Below, piece after piece: positions 19,760 to 28,713 of a stretch of DNA of 64,000 bases. The stretch is taken from NCBI RefSeq assembly GCF_000527155.1, contig NZ_AZUQ01000001.1:2989889-3053888 (forward strand), given 5' to 3'. This stretch comes from Haloglycomyces albus DSM 45210 (GTDB lineage Bacteria; Actinomycetota; Actinomycetes; Mycobacteriales; Micromonosporaceae). The stretch's first letter is position 1. Each line of letters begins with the position of its first letter. The notes below the pieces were generated by a model, which had not been told where the DNA came from, did no database searches, and was given only the letters and a program-made list of their open reading frames with translations. Made by a program: the position numbers and the translations under genes.

Positions 19760-20593
19760 GTGACCGACCATGCTTTTCCAGATAGGATTCCGGCGCATTT
19801 TATGAATGCGGCGACATCCTCGTTTACCGATTTTATTTCTCAAACCGCCCCGGAGTTGGTGCCCGGCAAAATGTCACTTCCCGATGGGAATCATTCCGAC
19901 TTTTCCGCGCACGCGACCACGATCGTTTCCATGCGATGCCGCGGAGGAGTGGTCATGGCGGGAGATCGTCGTGCCACGATGGGGAACTATATCTCCAGCC
20001 GCGACATTGAAAAGGTCTTTCCGGCTGATTTCCACTCTCTGATCGGAATCGCCGGTACCGCGGGCATCGGCTTGGAGATGGTGCGTCTCTACCAGACCGA
20101 ACTGGAACACTACGAGAAGATCGAAGGTCGACCGCTCACTCTAGAGGGCAAGGCCAACCGCTTGGCCACCATGTTGCGTTCGAACTTGGGAATCGCATTG
20201 CAGGGATTGGCGGTCGTGCCGCTGTTTGCCGGGTTTGACCTGGATGCCGAGGACCCCGATACGAGCGGGAAGATCTTCTCCTTTGACGTAGTCGGTGGAG
20301 TGTATCAAGAACGGGACTTCGATTCCATCGGTTCCGGTTCCGTATTCGCCAAATCGTCGTTGAAAAAGACCTTCCGGCGTGGAATGGAACGCGAGGAGGC
20401 GGTCAAGATTGCGGTGGAGGCGCTCTACGACGCCGCCGACGATGATTCGGCCACAGGCGGGCCCGATCCGATACGGAAGTTGTACCCGGTGGTCATGTCC
20501 GCGACCGCGGACGGCACGGATCGTGTAGACGAGGACGAAGTGGCCGCGATCGCCGCCGACATTGTTTCCCGTCGTACCAGTGATGAGGCTTAG
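19760..20593 (+). CDS. prcB: 20S proteasome beta subunit
   Basis: The 277-residue subunit has a 52-residue propeptide. Cleavage before Thr53 (HA|TTIVSM) would expose the catalytic N-terminal threonine. Other beta-subunit features are [18 protein letters not shown], with the Asp and Arg/Lys-zone residues, SRDIEKVF, and [12 protein letters not shown]. Fourteen copies form the two inner rings and hydrolyse peptides delivered by Mpa. The GTG start has GAGGGGGC upstream. The tail after about residue 250 is acidic. prcA follows after 176 bp rather than overlapping. Confidence 0.96.
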   Translation: MTDHAFPDRIPAHFMNAATSSFTDFISQTAPELVPGKMSLPDGNHSDFSAHATTIVSMRCRGGVVMAGDRRATMGNYISSRDIEKVFPADFHSLIGIAGTAGIGLEMVRLYQTELEHYEKIEGRPLTLEGKANRLATMLRSNLGIALQGLAVVPLFAGFDLDAEDPDTSGKIFSFDVVGGVYQERDFDSIGSGSVFAKSSLKKTFRRGMEREEAVKIAVEALYDAADDDSATGGPDPIRKLYPVVMSATADGTDRVDEDEVAAIAADIVSRRTSDEA

Positions 20594-20769
20594 ATGAGTG
20601 TTTCCTAGCGGCGAGGGGCTGTGCAACGAGGGCCGTGCGTGTCACGACTGAGAATGGCGATGTTCGGGCTCATCATTGCAGCCTGAAGCCGGAACGCGTG
20701 ATGGATACGCGCGTTCGGTGAGCACGGTGTGTCGAGGTTGGAAGCATTCATTGAAAAGGAGAAACAACT

Positions 20770-21501
20770 ATGGCGATGCAGTTTTACACCAGTCCCGAAC
20801 AGATCATGCGCGATCGGTCCGAATACGCGCGCAAGAACATTTCGCGGGGCCGTAATGTGATCGCCCTGTCCTGTGCGGACGGGGTGTTGATGGTGGCCGA
20901 GAACGTCTCTACGGCACTGTACAAGCTCTATGAACTCTACGACCGGATCGGATTCGCGGCGGTGGGAAAGTACATTGAGTTCGAAAACCTGCGTACCGCC
21001 GGTGTCCGTATGGCGGATCTTCGTGGGTACTCCTACGATCGGCGTGACGTCACCGCCGTGTCGTTGGCGAAGGCTTACGCGCAAACCCTGGGAGCGATCT
21101 TCACCGAACAGACGAAACCGTTTGAGGTTGAGCTGTGTGTGGCCGGTGTCGGTCGGCGCCCTGAAGACGATGAACTGTATCGACTGACGTTCGACGGATT
21201 CATCAATCATGAGCCGGGATACTTGGCAATGGGCGGCCAGGCCGAGCAACTGGTGGAGGTGTTGGAAGGTAACCACGACATCAATGCGCCCGTGCGTGAG
21301 GCCTTCGCCTTGGCCACACGCGCCTTGGCCGCCGGCGGTGAGAACGGGACACAACGTGAGCTGAATAAGGATGTTCTCGAAGTGGCCATGCTGGAACGCT
21401 CTAAGCCGGCGCGGACGTTCCGCCGTATCCAGGGCGCGGCTCTGGAAGCGTTGATGCCCGAGCAGGAGGACGAATCGGACGAGTCGTCTGAATCGGAGTA
21501 G
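20770..21501 (+). CDS. prcA: 20S proteasome alpha subunit
   Basis: The 243-residue subunit starts [20 protein letters not shown], the N-terminal gating segment and helix H0 of bacterial alpha subunits. [20 protein letters not shown] and the following core match alpha subunits, which lack a catalytic Thr. The C-terminus is acidic and Ser-rich ([12 protein letters not shown]). Seven copies form each outer ring, gate the chamber and bind the Mpa tail. AAAAGGAGAAA lies just before the ATG. The 176-bp prcB-prcA gap and the strong own ribosome-binding site suggest that prcA could have its own expression signal. Confidence 0.96.
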   Translation: MAMQFYTSPEQIMRDRSEYARKNISRGRNVIALSCADGVLMVAENVSTALYKLYELYDRIGFAAVGKYIEFENLRTAGVRMADLRGYSYDRRDVTAVSLAKAYAQTLGAIFTEQTKPFEVELCVAGVGRRPEDDELYRLTFDGFINHEPGYLAMGGQAEQLVEVLEGNHDINAPVREAFALATRALAAGGENGTQRELNKDVLEVAMLERSKPARTFRRIQGAALEALMPEQEDESDESSESE

Positions 21502-21506
21502 GTTTT

Positions 21507-21540
21507 GGGTGGGATTGTCGTGTGTAGGACAATCCCACCC
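21507..21540 (+). terminator. prcA-pafA stem-loop
   Basis: GGGTGGGATTGTC (21507-21519) and GACAATCCCACCC (21528-21540) form a perfect 13-bp stem with an 8-nt loop, starting six bases after the prcA stop. There is no U-run. It probably ends or attenuates the proteasome transcript before pafA. Confidence 0.7.
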
Positions 21541-21646
21541 CATTCGATGAAACATGGTAATGCCGGGGGTTTTCGATTGTCCTCCATTTGGAATGTGCGA
21601 GGCCGGAACGCTGTTCTTTTGTCGCCATGAGGTGTAGCCTCATGAC

Positions 21647-23005
21647 ATGGACAGGCGAATTTATGGCATTGAGACAGAATACGGCGTGACGTGCACGTTT
21701 CGTGGACAGCGGCGCCTATCGCCCGACGAAGTCGCTCGATATCTTTTTCGGCGCGTCGTCTCCTGGGGACGTTCCTCCAACGTTTTTCTCCGCAATGGAG
21801 CCCGTCTCTACCTCGATGTCGGTTCCCATCCGGAATACGCCACCCCCGAGTGCGACTCGGTCTCCGACTTGGTGCGTCATGATCGAGCAGGGGAACGCAT
21901 CCTGGAAGGACTGATGATTGACGCCGAGAAGCGTCTTCACGACGAGGGTATCGCCGGTGACATCTACCTGTTTAAGAACAACACCGATTCGGCTGGCAAT
22001 TCCTATGGGTGCCATGAGAACTACTTGGTGAGTAGACACGGGGAATTCGCGCGGCTGGCCGAAGTGCTGATCCCGTTTTTGGTGACACGGCAACTGATTT
22101 GCGGGGCTGGGAAGGTGTTGCAGACTCCCAGAGGCGCCAAGTTCTGCCTGTCACAACGTGCGGAACATATCTGGGAGGGCGTATCGTCGGCGACGACGCG
22201 TTCGCGTCCCATCATCAACACTCGCGACGAGCCCCATGCGGATGCGGAACGGTATCGACGGCTGCACGTCATCGTGGGGGATTCGAATATCAATGAAATG
22301 ACCACCATGCTCAAGGTGGGGACGGCTGATTTGGTGTTGCGGATGATTGAGACGGGCGTGACGATGCGCGATCTCAGCCTGGAGAACCCCATCCGTGCCA
22401 TCCGCGAGATCAGCCATGACCCCACGGGACGTAAACCCATCCGGTTGAGTTCGGGGCGGGAGGCGTCCGCTCTCGACATTCAGAAGGAATACTTCGCCAA
22501 GGCTTCCGAATTCGTGGCCGCACGCGGGGGCGACGAAGTCACCAAGAAGGTACTTGACCTCTGGGGCCGAGTGCTGGAAGCGGTCGAGACCGACAATCTG
22601 TCGTTGGTGGAAACCGAGATCGACTGGGTCGCCAAACGGTTGTTGATCGACCGGTACTGCGCCAAACGTGATGTTGACCTGTCGTCGCCTCGAGTCGCTC
22701 AACTGGACCTCGCCTATCACGACATTAGGCGGGGGCGTGGTCTGCAGAGCTTGATGGAACAACGTGGACAGGCTAAGCGGTTCACCCAGGAGGTTCAGGT
22801 ATTCGAAGCGAAGGCAAAGCCACCAGAATCGACCCGGGCGCGATTGCGTGGTGAATTCATTCGCGCCGCCCAGGAGAAACGGCGTGACTTTACCGTGGAC
22901 TGGGTGCATTTGAAACTTAACGACCAGGCTCAGCGCACAGTGCTGTGTAAGGACCCGTTCCGCTCGCGTGATGAACGTGTGGACAAGCTCATTGCCTCCA
23001 TGTGA
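21647..23005 (+). CDS. pafA: Pup--protein ligase PafA
   Basis: The 452-residue ligase begins [18 protein letters not shown], with the glutamate that corresponds to the Mg-ATP site. It carries [20 protein letters not shown] with the catalytic-base Asp, [18 protein letters not shown] and [19 protein letters not shown]. It phosphorylates the C-terminal Glu of Pup and joins it to substrate lysines. Length and motifs match PafA rather than Dop, which it resembles along the whole chain. It follows the 20S genes and is convergent with the DUF3866 gene. No strong ribosome-binding site is visible before ATG 21647. Confidence 0.96.
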   Translation: MDRRIYGIETEYGVTCTFRGQRRLSPDEVARYLFRRVVSWGRSSNVFLRNGARLYLDVGSHPEYATPECDSVSDLVRHDRAGERILEGLMIDAEKRLHDEGIAGDIYLFKNNTDSAGNSYGCHENYLVSRHGEFARLAEVLIPFLVTRQLICGAGKVLQTPRGAKFCLSQRAEHIWEGVSSATTRSRPIINTRDEPHADAERYRRLHVIVGDSNINEMTTMLKVGTADLVLRMIETGVTMRDLSLENPIRAIREISHDPTGRKPIRLSSGREASALDIQKEYFAKASEFVAARGGDEVTKKVLDLWGRVLEAVETDNLSLVETEIDWVAKRLLIDRYCAKRDVDLSSPRVAQLDLAYHDIRRGRGLQSLMEQRGQAKRFTQEVQVFEAKAKPPESTRARLRGEFIRAAQEKRRDFTVDWVHLKLNDQAQRTVLCKDPFRSRDERVDKLIASM

Positions 23006-23020
23006 TCGCCTCGGGGGAAA

Positions 23021-23052
23021 CCGATCCGCGCGAGGCGTACCGCGCGGATCGG
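23021..23052. terminator. bidirectional hairpin between pafA and the DUF3866 gene
   Basis: CCGATCCGCGCG (23021-23032) and CGCGCGGATCGG (23041-23052) form a perfect 12-bp stem with an 8-nt loop, filling the space between two convergent stop codons. No U-run follows on either strand. Confidence 0.75.
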
Positions 23053-23053
23053 G

Positions 23054-24151
23054 TCAGTCGTCGGCCAGCATGTCCGCGGCGCACCGCCCGGCGGCCGCCG
23101 CGGCCAGGAAGTAGATCCGGTCGGAATCCATGCCTCTACCCATTGTGGATAGGCGGACGGGAAGCCGTTTCAACTCCTCCTCCAGACCGTCACACGAAAC
23201 TTCGACCTGTCGGTGGCGGTCTGGCAACTGTGCCAACTGATCGCGCACCTTTGACTGCAATTCCGCCGGGATATCACGCGGAACGGGAACGGTAGCCCCT
23301 GCTAGGGCGACTTTGCCGTACGAGGTCATAGAATGGTGGCTGATTCCCCAATGCCGTTCGCGAGCGTCGCCTTCCGAGATACGCAAGGAGGCCACCGGGC
23401 GGCCGTGTAGTACCGAGGCGGCATTGACCGCTTCACCGGTCTCCGTACCTGAGAAGCCCCAGATCGTACCGGTACCCAGATTGCCCGGTCCCTGCGCCAC
23501 TATGGCGATGTCCGCATCCGCCACGGCTTTGGCGGCGATGAGACCATTGTGCACGTTCGTAGCCTCCCATTGCCCGCCAAAGCACTGCCCGGCGGTGATG
23601 GTTCCACACAGATAGTCGGACAACTGGTCGAGAGCCTTCGAAAACCAGGCAGGTAGCGAACCGCCGTCGGTCATGATATACGCCACCTTCGCGGTGGGGC
23701 GGCTGAAGTGGATTCCGGCCAGTATCGGCGCCAGTGCTGAATGCAGGTCGGCGGTGATCACCGGCATTCCGGCCAGGTCACGCGTCGCTTCCACCGCTTC
23801 ACGCCAGGGGGAGTCGTCCTCGTCGACCCCCAAGCGCATCGACTGCAGAGGCGTATAGCGTGCTTTGACGATATGACCGGGCCGGTCGACGTCGTCGGGC
23901 AATCGATCCGGAATGGCGACCACCAAGGCATAGCCGCCCGTCCCCAACCCTTTGGACAAGGCATTGCAGTTCAACAACAATCGGTCGCCGACCTGAGGAA
24001 TACCGACCATATCGTTGTAGGCCAGCCCTTTGGCCTGATAGGAGTCCTCACCCTGGCGTGCCTCTACGGTTACCTCCAACTCCGTGCAACCGTTCCAGGC
24101 ACCTCGAATTCCCGTCACTGTTCCATATCGCCATCTGATCACGGCATTCAC
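23054..24151 (-). CDS. DUF3866-family protein
   Basis: The roughly 365-residue protein matches, from memory, the DUF3866 family that is common beside pafA/pafBC in Actinobacteria. It has an N-terminal beta-rich part (WRYGTVTGIR...LEVTVEA) and a middle alpha/beta domain with TDGGSLPAWFSKAL, CGTITAGQCFGGQWEATNV and VAQGPGNLGTGT. It ends with a segment containing SCDGLEEELKRLP. No transmembrane or signal segment is seen. The function is unknown. The start is uncertain: GTG 24151 (VNAVIRWRYG) looks natural, and a TTG at 24211 would extend it by 20 residues. It is divergent from pafB, sharing the control region. Confidence 0.8.
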   Translation of the reverse strand: MNAVIRWRYGTVTGIRGAWNGCTELEVTVEARQGEDSYQAKGLAYNDMVGIPQVGDRLLLNCNALSKGLGTGGYALVVAIPDRLPDDVDRPGHIVKARYTPLQSMRLGVDEDDSPWREAVEATRDLAGMPVITADLHSALAPILAGIHFSRPTAKVAYIMTDGGSLPAWFSKALDQLSDYLCGTITAGQCFGGQWEATNVHNGLIAAKAVADADIAIVAQGPGNLGTGTIWGFSGTETGEAVNAASVLHGRPVASLRISEGDARERHWGISHHSMTSYGKVALAGATVPVPRDIPAELQSKVRDQLAQLPDRHRQVEVSCDGLEEELKRLPVRLSTMGRGMDSDRIYFLAAAAAGRCAADMLADD

Positions 24152-24227
24152 GCTAGCACCGCGAACGTTGCACTCCGGGAACAGCCCACCCCAAGCGGCC
24201 GAGGCGACCAACGGTTACTCTATATCA

Positions 24228-25211
24228 GTGGCGAACGATCGTACTGAACGACTCATTAACCTGGTATTCTGCCTGCTGTCGACTAGGCGGTTCCAAACCG
24301 CCTCAACGATATCCCGAACCGTGCCGGGCTACGAACACAATCCCGACGATCGCAAACAACGGGAAGCGTTTCAACGCAAATTCGAACGTGATAAGGCCGA
24401 ACTACGTCGTCTGGGATTCCCCGTTCAGACTGGTACCGATCCTTATCAGGATGAATCCGAGCCCGGTTATCGACTGGCCCGCGACGAGTTCGAACTGCCT
24501 GAACTGGAGTTCACCGCTCCTGAAGCGGCCGCCGTTGCCACGGCCATCAATCTCTGGCAGCAGCCCCAGCTGCGCGAAACCGGTCACGGGGCCCTCCGCA
24601 AACTCAAGGCCGCCGGTATACACGTCGGACTCAACGGCACCCACGGCAGGGTGCAACCTCGACTGTCCGACGACACCAACCTGGTCACTCTCTTGGAAGC
24701 CGCTACCGATCATCGCCAAGTCATCTTTGACTACCACTCGCGCGGCAACGCCGAAGCGGCCCGCCGACGCCTGCAGCCTTGGGGCAGTGCCGCATGGAAG
24801 GGCCGCTGGTACGTGGCCGGCTGGGATCTCGACCGGCGCGCTCGCCGCTGTTTCAAACTCAGTCGTATCGTCGGCGAGGTGAGGGCCGTGGGAAATGAGT
24901 CGTCCTTCGAACCACCGGCTGACGTCGACGTACTGTCGTTTATCGCCCAAGCGGCGGAACCGGCCGCACCGACCCGTCTCGCCGAGGTCGTAGTACGCCC
25001 TCAAACGGCCTGGGCATTGCGTCGATTGGCGATAAAGGTGGGGCCGCGCACCGCCGAAGGCGACGTGCTGGCCTTCGAGTTCAGTGATACGGAGACGACC
25101 GCGGCCATGCTGGCGTCGTTCGGGCCCGACGTGACAGTGCGGGAACCACAGGATTTGGTGAAAGCAACCGTATACTGCCTGCAGCGAATCGCGGGAGAGG
25201 AGATCGTATGA
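24228..25211 (+). CDS. pafB: WYL-domain transcriptional regulator PafB
   Basis: The 327-residue protein has an N-terminal winged helix (RLINLVFCLLSTRRFQTAS), a WYL domain (VIFDYHSRGNAEAARRRLQP, then WYVAGWDLDRRARRCFKLSRI) and a C-terminal WCX extension. PafB and PafC form the heterodimeric activator of the LexA-independent DNA damage response in mycobacteria. GTG 24228 was chosen because TACTCT (24216-24221) lies six bases upstream, giving a leaderless message, and because the length fits the family. pafC starts at the four-base overlap ATGA. Confidence 0.93.
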   Translation: MANDRTERLINLVFCLLSTRRFQTASTISRTVPGYEHNPDDRKQREAFQRKFERDKAELRRLGFPVQTGTDPYQDESEPGYRLARDEFELPELEFTAPEAAAVATAINLWQQPQLRETGHGALRKLKAAGIHVGLNGTHGRVQPRLSDDTNLVTLLEAATDHRQVIFDYHSRGNAEAARRRLQPWGSAAWKGRWYVAGWDLDRRARRCFKLSRIVGEVRAVGNESSFEPPADVDVLSFIAQAAEPAAPTRLAEVVVRPQTAWALRRLAIKVGPRTAEGDVLAFEFSDTETTAAMLASFGPDVTVREPQDLVKATVYCLQRIAGEEIV

Positions 25212-26128
25212 CTCGTTCGACCGACCGATTGGCGCGTCTGTTCAACCTCCTGCCGTACTTGTCGGCCCGCCCCGACGGGGTCGACCTGCGGCAGGCCGCG
25301 CACGATTTCTCCATCAGCGTCGAGCAACTCCGGTCCGATCTGATGTTGCTGTTCCTGTGCGGTCTTCCCGGCTATAGCCCCGGGGACCTCGTCGATATCG
25401 TCATTGACGCCGACCAGGCCCGCGTACGCTTTGACGCCGGGCTGTCGCGGCCCGTTCGTCTCTCGCAACGCGAAGCATTGGCTCTTACGGTGGCTCTGCA
25501 GGCGCTAGCGTCCACCCCCGGGGTCGAGGATGTGGAGTCCATCGAATCGGCGTCGCACAAGATTGCCACGGCCGCGGGAGGGGTACGAGCCCACGCGGAT
25601 TTCCGCGATCCGGTCATCGAGGACAACGTCGAGGCGGGCCGCGAACTGGTGGCCTCCGGGCGCGCCGCCCGCATCACCTATTACACCGCCAGCCGAGACA
25701 CCACCAGTGAACGTGTCGTCGAACCGATATCGATGGACATGGTCGACGGTCATGCCTATCTACAGGCATGGTGCCGCTCCGCTGACGCGATACGGCATTT
25801 TCGGCTCGACCGGATCGACGCGATGACGATTCTTGACGAGCGAATCGGCGAACACCGCAGGTCCCGGCAGGAATGGGCACCGTTCTGGGAAGACCTGTCG
25901 GAAGTCGAGCTGCTTCTCGATGGCGATGCCATGAGTCTGGCCGAGGACTTCTACTGTCGGGACCTGGGGATGCTTGACGGACGTCGCCATATCGCCCTAC
26001 GTGTATACGACGAAGCCTGGGCGGTGCGGCTGATCTCCAGCTACGCCGGTCATGTGACAGTGCTCTCACCGGAGTCACTGCGTAACACGATCGTCTCCCA
26101 AGCTCGGGCAGCGCTCGAGCAATATTGA
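25208..26128 (+). CDS. pafC: WYL-domain transcriptional regulator PafC
   Basis: The 306-residue partner of PafB has the same domain order: a winged helix (RLARLFNLLPYLSARPDGVD), a middle helical region and the WYL domain (ARITYYTASRDTTSERVVEP, then AYLQAWCRSADAIRHFRLDRI), ending in a WCX domain. It overlaps pafB by ATGA, so the two are made together in equal amounts. By family knowledge the pair activates DNA-repair genes after fluoroquinolone or mitomycin damage, and is not itself part of pupylation despite the gene name. Confidence 0.93.
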   Translation: MTRSTDRLARLFNLLPYLSARPDGVDLRQAAHDFSISVEQLRSDLMLLFLCGLPGYSPGDLVDIVIDADQARVRFDAGLSRPVRLSQREALALTVALQALASTPGVEDVESIESASHKIATAAGGVRAHADFRDPVIEDNVEAGRELVASGRAARITYYTASRDTTSERVVEPISMDMVDGHAYLQAWCRSADAIRHFRLDRIDAMTILDERIGEHRRSRQEWAPFWEDLSEVELLLDGDAMSLAEDFYCRDLGMLDGRRHIALRVYDEAWAVRLISSYAGHVTVLSPESLRNTIVSQARAALEQY

Positions 26129-26147
26129 CGGAGGATAGAATGGCGCT

Positions 26148-26393
26148 ATGATTTGGGTGATTTCAGGTGGTTTGGTCTTTCTCGGCCTATTGGCTGTCGG
26201 GATGAAAGCCCTGGCGGTGCTGTCCAAGCGCAAGGACCTCACGATTCGTATGGACCGCATGCAACGCCACGTGACGAGCGTGGACGAACTGAAACAGCGC
26301 GGAGAGGCGGTGGCCGCACGCGGTGAGTCGCTCGCGACCGAAGCGCAGGACGTGGCGCAGCGGGCGCAGAACATTTCGCGCACGGTCTCGTGA
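26148..26393 (+). CDS. small membrane-anchored coiled-coil protein
   Basis: The 81-residue protein has one N-terminal span (WVISGGLVFLGLLAVGMKAL) and a charged helical tail with heptad-like spacing (MDRMQRHVTSVDELKQRG...ATEAQDVAQRAQ). Small proteins of this design are common between pafC and tatA in Actinobacteria; none has an assigned role. GGAGG at about 26130 is rather far from ATG 26148, and a closer ATG at 26140 is not in frame. It lies 19 bp after pafC and could be in its operon. Confidence 0.75.
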   Translation: MIWVISGGLVFLGLLAVGMKALAVLSKRKDLTIRMDRMQRHVTSVDELKQRGEAVAARGESLATEAQDVAQRAQNISRTVS

Positions 26394-26571
26394 GCCACAA
26401 AGTGATAAAGATTCTTAATATATGACCGTGGAACGTTGACGTATTCCGTTACACCAGGCATCCTTGCAGAAGCCAAGCCGATTGCTTTGGCGGTGGTGTC
26501 CTGCGGGCGGCTACACTTAAGTAGTAACCACCAAGATCAACAGACGTAAGTCATTTGAAGGGGAACGCAGT

Positions 26572-26850
26572 ATGGGAGCTCTCAAGCCGTGGCACATTAT
26601 CGTGCTGGTCGTGGTGCTACTTCTGTTGTTCGGTTCGAAGAAGCTTCCGGGCATGGCCCGCGGTCTAGGTCGCTCCATGCGGATTCTGAAGTCGGAAACC
26701 GAGCAGATGAAGTCCGAGTCTCACAATCCTGACTCGGAAGCCGATGATTCGGCTGAGCCCAAACACAGTCGGGAGCCGCTGTCGGGCACGGTCGAGGGCG
26801 AACACGTCCAAGATAAGAGCGAGCAACCCGACCGGAAAAAGACTTACTAG
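26572..26850 (+). CDS. tatA: Sec-independent protein translocase TatA
   Basis: The 92-residue protein has the TatA design: a short periplasmic start, one span (WHIIVLVVVLLLLFGSKKLP), the FGSKKLPG hinge, an amphipathic helix (MARGLGRSMRILKSETEQMK) and an acidic, unstructured tail. TatA oligomerises to let folded twin-arginine proteins through the membrane. AAGGGGAA precedes the ATG by six bases. tatC follows 17 bp later, so the pair forms an operon; no tatB is present, as in many Gram-positive systems. A -10-like TACACT lies near 26510. Confidence 0.95.
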   Translation: MGALKPWHIIVLVVVLLLLFGSKKLPGMARGLGRSMRILKSETEQMKSESHNPDSEADDSAEPKHSREPLSGTVEGEHVQDKSEQPDRKKTY

Positions 26851-26867
26851 AACGAGGCACGCCACCC

Positions 26868-27839
26868 ATGGTGAAACTCTGGCCTCGTAAGGGAGGGCGG
26901 AAAACAACGTTCCAAAGGGCCGCCACAGGCGATATGACCCTCATGGAGCATATTCAAGACTTTCGTCGTCGTCTGCTGGGTGCGGTATTGGCCATATTGG
27001 TCGGCACCGCAGTCGGGATGTACTTCGCCCAGGACGTCATCACCTTTCTCTCGCAGCCCTATTGCGAGGTTAAATCTGATTTGAGTGATGACGAGGCCTC
27101 GCTGTGTCAATTCAACCTGGGCTCTCCGATCGACCACATCACGATCTGGCTGAAGATCTCACTGTATCTGGGCCTGATCGCGACCGCCCCGGTGTGGTTG
27201 TATCAGCTCTGGGCGTTCCTCGCCCCCGGCTTGCACCGGAATGAACGTAAGTACGCCTATGCCTTCATCGCCATAGCCACCCCACTGTTCCTTGGTGGTG
27301 TGGTTCTGGCCTACTTCGTGGTGAAGCACGGTCTGCAATTCATCATGATTTTGAACGGTGCCTTTGACATCACCATTGACCTGCAGAAGTATATTGGCTT
27401 CTACGTCGCGGTCATGCTGGTGTTCGGCCTGGGTTTCGAATTCCCATTGATCATGTTGATGCTGAACGTCATCGGTGTTATATCGGCCAAACGCATGCTG
27501 GGCTGGTGGCGCATCGTGGTGTTCATGAGCTTTTTGTTCACCGCGGTTTTCACCCCCACGCCCGATCCGTTCGGTATGACCGCGCTCGCGATATGCATGT
27601 TGATTCTGTATCTCATGGCCTGTGGTGTGGCGTTTATCAACGACAGACGACGGGCGGCGCGTGACGAGCAGTGGGACGATGATGAAGCCAGTGACATCGG
27701 TACGGCCGATCCGGTGGCCCCCAGTCAGGAATCGACCCCGGAATCCGATCTGAACGAACAGTCGGACGAGTCCGAGGACGGATCGAACGTTCGACGCAAT
27801 CGTCTCGGACGTCCGATTGATTTCGACGACATTACTTAG
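26868..27839 (+). CDS. tatC: Sec-independent protein translocase TatC
   Basis: The 323-residue protein has six predicted spans. The N-terminal MTLMEHIQDFRRRLL carries the conserved E of the twin-arginine binding site, followed by FLAPGLHRNERKYA and FGLGFEFPLIMLMLN, all TatC hallmarks. It recognises the RR signal and recruits TatA. The C-terminal 60-70 residues are a long hydrophilic, acidic tail that goes beyond the core family. The ATG at 26868 has GAGG about ten bases upstream. Possible clients in the window include the twin-arginine protein encoded at 31610. Confidence 0.95.
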   Translation: MVKLWPRKGGRKTTFQRAATGDMTLMEHIQDFRRRLLGAVLAILVGTAVGMYFAQDVITFLSQPYCEVKSDLSDDEASLCQFNLGSPIDHITIWLKISLYLGLIATAPVWLYQLWAFLAPGLHRNERKYAYAFIAIATPLFLGGVVLAYFVVKHGLQFIMILNGAFDITIDLQKYIGFYVAVMLVFGLGFEFPLIMLMLNVIGVISAKRMLGWWRIVVFMSFLFTAVFTPTPDPFGMTALAICMLILYLMACGVAFINDRRRAARDEQWDDDEASDIGTADPVAPSQESTPESDLNEQSDESEDGSNVRRNRLGRPIDFDDIT

Positions 27840-27844
27840 TCGAG

Positions 27845-27880
27845 TGATCGCCGCCGGCGAATACCGGTCGGCGGCGATCA
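27845..27880. terminator. bidirectional hairpin between tatC and the HAD gene
   Basis: TGATCGCCGCCG (27845-27856) and CGGCGGCGATCA (27869-27880) form a perfect 12-bp stem. On the plus strand GCTTTCTG follows. The hairpin overlaps the last codon of the convergent HAD gene. Confidence 0.8.
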
Positions 27881-28573
27881 GCTTTCTGAACGAACGAGCT
27901 TCAGCACGGATCCGAGTCCGACGATTCCACCGGGGTCGGCCTCGGAGACCAAGTACGTGCGAGCACCGACCCGGGTCGCTCCGGCATCGGCCATGGCGTC
28001 ACCGACCATGAGTACGCGTTTGGGATCGACTCCCAGTTGATGACAGGCGGCGTAGAAGATCTTCTCGTCGGGTTTGCAGTGCCCGATTTCGTACGACAGT
28101 ATCCACTCGTCAATGAAACGGTCGAGTCCCAGGTACTCTGCGATCGGGCGCAGATCGAATCCGACGTTCGAGACCAGGGCGATGGGGAAACCCTGTGCTT
28201 TGAGAGTCATCAGAGTGGAAGCGGCATCGGCGAACGCCACCCAGCCCTCCGGCGAAGCGAGGCGTTCGTACAGTGCCTCGGCCAACGGTGCGCTGACCCC
28301 GTGTGCCTGTTGAGCCAAGTGCGAATACGCCAAGCGGTGGCAATCGGGGTCGAGGTCCCTTTCGGCCCAGGCGGCCGCGAAATCGGGGCGGACGCGCGGA
28401 GCGGATCCGGATCCGACCCAGCCTTGCGCTCCTATGGCATCGGCGATCACCATGGCCTTCAGTGAGCTCATATTCTCCCCGCATGCTTCGGCGGCGAGTG
28501 ATACGGCACGTGTCAGCGGCTCCAAGGTCGCCAACGTGCCCTGGAAGTCGAAAAGGACGGCGTCGAAAGCCAT
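27878..28573 (-). CDS. HAD-family hydrolase
   Basis: The 231-residue protein has HAD motif I in degenerate form, DFQGTLA instead of DxDGTLx (the second Asp is Gln), motif II in IALVSNVG, motif III Lys in HCKPDEKIFY and motif IV in VLMVGDAMADAGA. The loss of the acid/base Asp in motif I suggests reduced or different chemistry compared with ordinary phosphatases, or a dehalogenase-like or regulatory role. A helical cap lies between motifs I and II. The start is either ATG 28573 (MAFDAVLFD) or 28582, neither with a strong ribosome-binding site. It is divergent from the helicase gene. Confidence 0.85.
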   Translation of the reverse strand: MAFDAVLFDFQGTLATLEPLTRAVSLAAEACGENMSSLKAMVIADAIGAQGWVGSGSAPRVRPDFAAAWAERDLDPDCHRLAYSHLAQQAHGVSAPLAEALYERLASPEGWVAFADAASTLMTLKAQGFPIALVSNVGFDLRPIAEYLGLDRFIDEWILSYEIGHCKPDEKIFYAACHQLGVDPKRVLMVGDAMADAGATRVGARTYLVSEADPGGIVGLGSVLKLVRSES

Positions 28574-28713
28574 TCCGTCCATCTGTTTGCGAAAATGTGG
28601 CCAATCCCTATGCACACCAATACGCTACCGTCTCCTGTAGTAGCGGTCACAAGCGGGTAACCGCACCATCACGCTGTTATCACAATGTCATAATCATGCT
28701 TTACTCTTGAGAT

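Noticed and set aside
21809-21826. TACCTCGATGTCGG, similar to one half of the PadR-linked operator
   Set aside because: Only the central part matches, and it lies in a conserved coding stretch of pafA where the codons dictate the sequence. The 23S gene has a similar chance match near 1038.
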